From an uncultured Rhizobiaceae group bacterium (lineage in GTDB: Bacteria; Pseudomonadota; Alphaproteobacteria; Rhizobiales; Rhizobiaceae), in the NCBI GenBank assembly GCA_947501445.1, contig CANMVS010000004.1, positions 62,001 to 126,000 on the forward strand: a stretch of DNA of 64,000 nt, in the 5' to 3' direction. The notes beneath the pieces were generated by a model. It was not told where the DNA came from. It searched no databases and saw nothing but the letters and a program-made list of their open reading frames with translations. The translations under genes were made by a program, and so were the position numbers. How positions within the stretch are numbered: the first letter of the stretch is position 1; every line of letters starts with the position of its first letter. This document shows, one piece after another, positions 59,750-64,000 of this stretch.

Positions 59750-62050
59750 ATGGCTGGAAAACGCAAAAAGCAGACCCGAATAGAACCCTCGCTCGCTGGC
59801 AAACGCCGCAGCAGCGGAAGTGATATTCGTGCAAGCAGCGCGGACAGGGTTGCCGGTGGCAACAAACCTTCTGCGACCCGCAAACGCTCGACTGCAAAGA
59901 AAAAAACGCCCAGTGCACGAAGAAAATCACGATCCGGTGCGGCGCGCAGAGGCTTGCCCGCATTTATCAAACGCACGCTGTACTGGTGTTTTGTGCTGGG
60001 TATCTGGCTTTGTATCGGCGTGGCCGGACTGGTTGCCTACTACGGCGCAAAAATGCCGAGTGCCACAACATGGTCCGTGCCGGACCGGCCACCGAATGTG
60101 AAAATTCTATCGACAGATGGAAAATCCATGGCGAACCGTGGTGCCACCGGCGGCGAAGCTTTGACACTCTCACGCATGTCACCCTACATCCCGCAGGCAG
60201 TGGTGGCCATTGAGGATCGGCGGTTCTACTGGCATTTTGGTATTGATCCCATTGGCCTTGCCCGGGCCATGGTGAAAAATGTGATGGCTGGACGCATGGT
60301 GCAGGGTGGATCAACCCTTACCCAGCAATTGGCCAAAAACCTCTTCCTTTCGCCGGAGCGTACGCTGGAACGCAAGGTTCAGGAAGTGCTGCTCGCCGTG
60401 TGGCTTGAACACCAGTTCACCAAGGACCAGATTCTGGAAATGTACCTGAACCGGGTCTATTTCGGTTCCGGCTCCTACGGCGTGGAAGCCGCCTCCAGAC
60501 GCTACTTCAAGAAACCGGCCAGAGATGTCAATCTGGCACAGGCTGCCCTGCTTGCCGGGCTGCTCAAGGCACCATCCAGGCTGTCACCGGCACGCAACCC
60601 GAAGGCGGCCGAGGCGCGCGGGCAAATCGTGCTGCAGGCCATGCGCGATGAAGGTTATGTGACGGACCGCGAAATAACGACAGCCATGACACGCCCGCCA
60701 ACCCGCGCCAAAAGCTACTGGAGCGGCGCTGAAAATTTTGGTGCTGATCTGGTGATGGACCAGATCGAAGAGCTGATTGGCGGCAAGGTCACCCGGGATC
60801 TGATTGTCGATACGACGATTGATTTCCAACTGCAGCAAATGGCTGAACAGGCCATTCGTGGCGCAATCGACCGCAATGGCGGTAAACTCAATGTTTCGCA
60901 GGGTGCGCTTGTATCCATTGACGGGACGGGTGCCATTCGGGCGCTGGTGGGTGGTTATGATTATACTGTCAGTCAGTTTGACCGGGCTACCAAGGCCAAA
61001 CGGCAACCGGGCTCAGCCTTCAAACCCTTTGTCTATGCAGCGGCACTCGAACAGGGCCGCACGCCACTGTCCGTGCGCAACGACGCGCCAATCCGTATCG
61101 GCAAATGGACACCGGCAAACTACGACCAGAAGTACCGTGGCCCGGTAACCCTGTCAGACGCATTGACCAAGTCCCTGAACACCATCGCAGCACAGCTGGT
61201 TATGGAGGCAGGCCCCAAAAATGTGATCAAGACGGCGCGGCGTTTGGGCATAGAATCAAAAATGCAGGCCAATGCGTCCATTGCACTTGGCACATCTGAA
61301 GTCACATTGACCGAGCTGACCGCAGCCTATGCGCCCTTCATGAATGGCGGATTGAAGGCAACGCCTCATATCATCAAGCGGGTGAGAACGACGGATGGCA
61401 AAATTCTGTACGAAAACACCTATGACAATCCACCCCGGGTTCTCAAACCACAAATTGTGGCGATGATGAATGGTATGCTGGCCCGCGTGGTCACTGAGGG
61501 TACCGGTCGCCGGGCACAATTGAACAGCCAGCCCGCAGCCGGCAAAACCGGGACAAGCCAGGCGTTCAGGGATGCGCTTTTTGTCGGTTACACCAGCCAC
61601 CTGACAACCGGCGTGTGGTTCGGCAATGACGATGGCAAACCGACCAAAAAGGTGACCGGTGGTGCCCTGCCTGCACTGGCCTGGAAAGAATTCATGGACA
61701 AGGCCCATGATGGCCGCGCCAGCAACCGGCTACCGGGTCAATATGCACTGCCTGCCAATCCGCAAACCGTAGCAGTACCGGTGCGACGGCCGGTTGAAAA
61801 TGTTACGCAGCAACAGCCTGCGCAAACCCGCACCAACAATGAAGCCCGCATACTGGTGCCCGCCGCCGGTGTTTCGAACGACCAGACCGGATCAACACGA
61901 AGACCGATACCGCCGTCACCCGTTGCTGTGCAACCTGTGTCACCCGTGGCCACATCAAATGGGCCTGTTCCACGGGCCAATGTCGGCAGTGAGCGCGGTC
62001 AAAGCGAACCAACAACACTGCTCGACATCATACTTGGCAACAAAGACTAG
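59750..62050 (+). CDS. Class A penicillin-binding protein (PBP1A-like), bifunctional
   Basis: A 766-residue protein. A long basic cytoplasmic N-terminus (about 1-75, rich in K/R) precedes one membrane helix. The GT51 glycosyltransferase domain shows EDRRFYWHFGID, GGSTLTQQLAKNLFLS and RKVQEVLLAVWLE. The transpeptidase domain has S-x-x-K in PGSAFKPF, S-L-N in TKSLNTIAAQ and KTG in AGKTGTSQ. It polymerises and cross-links peptidoglycan. The C-terminal ~90 residues are a Pro/Thr/Gln-rich tail. ATG 59750 is chosen although its ribosome site is weak. The stop codon is part of the CTAG end of the following palindrome. Confidence 0.95.
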   Translation: MAGKRKKQTRIEPSLAGKRRSSGSDIRASSADRVAGGNKPSATRKRSTAKKKTPSARRKSRSGAARRGLPAFIKRTLYWCFVLGIWLCIGVAGLVAYYGAKMPSATTWSVPDRPPNVKILSTDGKSMANRGATGGEALTLSRMSPYIPQAVVAIEDRRFYWHFGIDPIGLARAMVKNVMAGRMVQGGSTLTQQLAKNLFLSPERTLERKVQEVLLAVWLEHQFTKDQILEMYLNRVYFGSGSYGVEAASRRYFKKPARDVNLAQAALLAGLLKAPSRLSPARNPKAAEARGQIVLQAMRDEGYVTDREITTAMTRPPTRAKSYWSGAENFGADLVMDQIEELIGGKVTRDLIVDTTIDFQLQQMAEQAIRGAIDRNGGKLNVSQGALVSIDGTGAIRALVGGYDYTVSQFDRATKAKRQPGSAFKPFVYAAALEQGRTPLSVRNDAPIRIGKWTPANYDQKYRGPVTLSDALTKSLNTIAAQLVMEAGPKNVIKTARRLGIESKMQANASIALGTSEVTLTELTAAYAPFMNGGLKATPHIIKRVRTTDGKILYENTYDNPPRVLKPQIVAMMNGMLARVVTEGTGRRAQLNSQPAAGKTGTSQAFRDALFVGYTSHLTTGVWFGNDDGKPTKKVTGGALPALAWKEFMDKAHDGRASNRLPGQYALPANPQTVAVPVRRPVENVTQQQPAQTRTNNEARILVPAAGVSNDQTGSTRRPIPPSPVAVQPVSPVATSNGPVPRANVGSERGQSEPTTLLDIILGNKD

Positions 62051-62122
62051 TGTCCTGAATCTGAAGTTCGTCACATTTTGCAGCACACTCAGAGCGAACT
62101 TCGGATTCAAGAAGGACACTAG
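62047..62122. repeat. CTAG-ended palindrome 1
   Basis: Left arm CTAGTGTCCTGAATCTGAAG and right arm CTTCGGATTCAAGAAGGACA (then CTAG) pair over about 22 of 24 positions with one four-base indel; about 24 bases of loop. The left CTAG contains the PBP stop codon. Confidence 0.82.
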
Positions 62123-62135
62123 CAAGATTATGATA

Positions 62136-62213
62136 CTAGTGTGGTTTACGGATTTGAAGTTCCCGCACGAGCAAGCCGCAATAATGATAGGAACTTCAAA
62201 TCCACCACACTAG
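62136..62213. repeat. CTAG-ended palindrome 2
   Basis: CTAGTGTGGTTTACGGATTT ... AAATCCACCACACTAG pairs over about 24 positions, again with one four-base indel and about 26 bases of loop. It shares the GAAGTTC core and CTAG ends with palindrome 1, 13 bases away, and directly abuts a REP-like element. Confidence 0.82.
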
Positions 62214-62287
62214 GACCAACGGTGCCGGCCCTTGATTTTGTTGATGGGTTCAGGTTTTGCCGATAGCGTCAAAACCTGAATTGCTCT
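62214..62287 (+). repeat. REP-like element, first hairpin deleted
   Basis: GACCAACGGTGCCGG ... TTCAGGTTTTGCCGATAGCG ... CAAAACCTGAATTGCTCT. The first hairpin is missing cleanly. The 3' end overlaps the ankyrin-repeat gene's stop codon. Confidence 0.82.
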
Positions 62288-63806
62288 ATTGGGCCAGATC
62301 CTCAACGAACAGGCACACCTCTTCGCTGCCCATGATCAAATGACCCTGATCCGGCAGTATCTTCGAACCGGCCTCAACAAGCATCTCAATACAGGCAATA
62401 TAATCTCCCTGGAGCCGGTCCGGGCAGTTAAATGATCCGTGAATGGCTGTACCAAGCACGGTGCCGCCGTAATAATTGGTCTGTTCCAGATCGGGCTTCA
62501 GTGTCAAAAAGAACGTCAGGTTTTTGGCCTGCCCGAACCACGCAGCACTATGGACCGGCGGCATGCCGAAACCATCGTCAACCGTATTCAGGTCGATGCC
62601 CACATCACGCATGATACGCAGTGCGTCTTCGGTATTGGGCCGTATTGCCAGTGCACTGGGTATTTCCAGATCTTTTGGGTGCAACTGCCCGAGGATATCT
62701 GTGTTGCTCTCACACATTGTCAGGGCGACCTGCCTGTCACCACGCGTCAGGGCGCCCATGAACAATTCAGCCTGTGACAGTTCGGTTTTGCAACCCAGAT
62801 CCACCAATGCATCCAGCATGCTTTGATTGTTGTGGATATAGGCGAACCCATAGGCCGTATGGCCGTTCTCCAGGCATTGTGTGTCCGCACCATATTGTAT
62901 CAGCAACCTGGCAAAACGGCCGTCACGGCCGCGTTTTATGGCATGATGCAGCGTGCTGACGATGGTGCCATCAGGCATGACAGGATTTGCATTGGCACCA
63001 TTTTCCAGCAACAATTGTGCGCCCGCCAGATCATCAAAATCCAGCATGCGGATCCAATGATGATTGGCGTTGATATCAACCCCAGATTTCATCAACAAAT
63101 GCAGTGCCTGATGATGGCCAAGTTCCGTTGCGTGATAAAGCGATTCGTCATCGTTGGGGTTCGCACCATGGCTAAGGAGTAACGCCGCCAGTTGATGATT
63201 GTCCGCATGACACAATGCGCCGTAAAGTGCAGATAGCGGCGAGCCATCCGACCACGCATAGGTGTCATCAACATTGGCACCCATGCTGATCAAACGTTCT
63301 GCAATCGCCAGCATATCGTCAATGACAGACGGCTTGTGCTGAAAATATTTGGAATAACACAGGTGCAGCAGTGCCGTTTTATCACCGATCCTGGCGGTCG
63401 CCATCGATGGATCTGTATCCAGTTGCGCAAAAACCACGTCGCGTTTGCAAAGGGCAATCTGCAAGCCAAAATTGGCATCTGCCAGTGCCGGATCAAGGCT
63501 GAAAAGTTTTTCAACAAGATGGAACTGACCGTTAAAAAGCGCCAATTCAAGATGATGAATGCGCTGCTTGCGCGTCATCATTCGGGTTTCGATCGACAGC
63601 TTCAGTTTTGGCCAGTTTTCATAGCCGTTTTCCACGGCAATGACATGGAGGCAATTTGCGTGATTATTGTCCGCCCTGTTATTCGCATGGGCCTGTTTGT
63701 GGACTGCAGCAAATCGCGCAAGGGCGTGCTTATCCCCCCGCACTATCCGGCGCTTGAGGTCTTTTGCCTGTTTTTTGAGAAATTCGATATCCGGTTTTTC
63801 AACCAT
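62286..63806 (-). CDS. Ankyrin-repeat protein
   Basis: About 506 residues from ATG 63806 (AAGGAAGG upstream). After an N-terminal helix pair (FLKKQAKDLKRRIVRGDKHALARFAAVH) there are multiple ankyrin units: LLSHGANPNDDESLYHATELGHHQALHLLMKSG, LLENGANANPVMPDGTIVSTLHHAIKRG, LLIQYGADTQCLENGHTAYGFAY and later PVHSAAWFGQAKNLTFFL. No signal peptide or enzyme domain is seen. It is probably a cytoplasmic protein-interaction factor of unknown partner. Its stop codon lies inside a REP-like element. Confidence 0.88.
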   Translation of the reverse strand: MVEKPDIEFLKKQAKDLKRRIVRGDKHALARFAAVHKQAHANNRADNNHANCLHVIAVENGYENWPKLKLSIETRMMTRKQRIHHLELALFNGQFHLVEKLFSLDPALADANFGLQIALCKRDVVFAQLDTDPSMATARIGDKTALLHLCYSKYFQHKPSVIDDMLAIAERLISMGANVDDTYAWSDGSPLSALYGALCHADNHQLAALLLSHGANPNDDESLYHATELGHHQALHLLMKSGVDINANHHWIRMLDFDDLAGAQLLLENGANANPVMPDGTIVSTLHHAIKRGRDGRFARLLIQYGADTQCLENGHTAYGFAYIHNNQSMLDALVDLGCKTELSQAELFMGALTRGDRQVALTMCESNTDILGQLHPKDLEIPSALAIRPNTEDALRIMRDVGIDLNTVDDGFGMPPVHSAAWFGQAKNLTFFLTLKPDLEQTNYYGGTVLGTAIHGSFNCPDRLQGDYIACIEMLVEAGSKILPDQGHLIMGSEEVCLFVEDLAQ

Positions 63807-64000
63807 GACGGAACCTTCCTTCATTATCCCATGGTCCACTTGATGGGCTGAAAGAAAGCTTCGGGATCAATCCATTGAAATGAGGTGAGTTCAACTCTCT
63901 CCGTGGACCGGGCGGCACCCTCAACTGTGCGTGGCGATTTGTAGAATGACACTCTGGCGCTGTCAATAAATCATACACAAATCAGGTTGCAGATCAGCAT

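Noticed and set aside
1-64000. CRISPR arrays, rRNA and tRNA genes
   Set aside because: No regularly spaced short repeats, rRNA-like or tRNA cloverleaf sequences were seen on reading both strands.

Overview
The window looks like a chromosomal segment of an alphaproteobacterium, probably Hyphomicrobiales-like. The reasons are proteins of alphaproteobacterial style (a DNA polymerase I of about 980 residues, an Lrp/arginase pair, TRAP and TTT carboxylate transporters), a moderately high G+C content, and a candidate small RNA whose hairpin loops carry C-rich anti-Shine-Dalgarno sequence as in rhizobial alpha-r14 RNAs. I saw no rRNA, tRNA, CRISPR array or intact insertion sequence. Species-level placement is inference.

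Positions 1-15420 (all minus strand) form a long uptake and catabolism cluster: zinc alcohol dehydrogenase, DHDPS/NAL-type aldolase, cupin, TRAP transporter (binding protein, small and large permease), DUF1330 protein, quinone oxidoreductase, Gfo/Idh oxidoreductase, exported double-ABM protein, complete TctB-TctA-TctC transporter, OsmC protein, AEC permease, flavin reductase and a second Gfo/Idh gene cut by the window edge. A divergent GntR/FCD regulator (15623-16318) is the likely controller; a perfect 12-bp palindrome lies between them. Positions 16447-19373 hold a secreted serine beta-lactamase-like hydrolase, an MBL-fold hydrolase and a 3-hydroxyisobutyrate-dehydrogenase-like enzyme.

Positions 19.5-25.2 kb are an AT-richer insert with a tight operon: DUF262 (ParB-like/GmrSD N-terminal) protein, RelA/SpoT-type nucleotidyltransferase-like protein, N6-adenine DNA methyltransferase, then a polytopic membrane protein. 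This looks like an uncharacterised defence-type system and is the main candidate for novelty. Positions 25.3-27.5 kb carry an exported small protein, a Tat-lipoprotein L,D-transpeptidase, a small unknown protein and a membrane-anchored thioredoxin-like protein with CSMC.

Positions 28-41 kb are an archipelago of single accessory genes in both orientations: DUF2314/DUF2185 immunity-like protein, RraB-like protein, HEIGH metallopeptidase, dienelactone-hydrolase-like enzyme, orphan BrnA antitoxin, two GSTs, hydratase, GFA protein, YvaD-like membrane protein, site-2 protease, a frameshifted membrane protein and a seven-repeat FG-GAP propeller. They are separated by two classes of dispersed repeats: a ~100-bp two-hairpin REP-like element (ten full or partial copies in the window) and longer mosaic modules.

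Positions 41-49.7 kb are a GC-rich block of SDR/NmrA redox genes with LysR, TetR and AraC regulators and a ParD-like/methionine aminopeptidase pair. From 50 kb on the content is core-like: polA, an Lrp/AsnC regulator divergent from arginase, the candidate sRNA, a DUF3095 protein, an M20 dipeptidase, an acyltransferase-3 membrane protein, a class A penicillin-binding protein and an ankyrin-repeat protein. Two tandem CTAG-ended palindromes follow the PBP gene.
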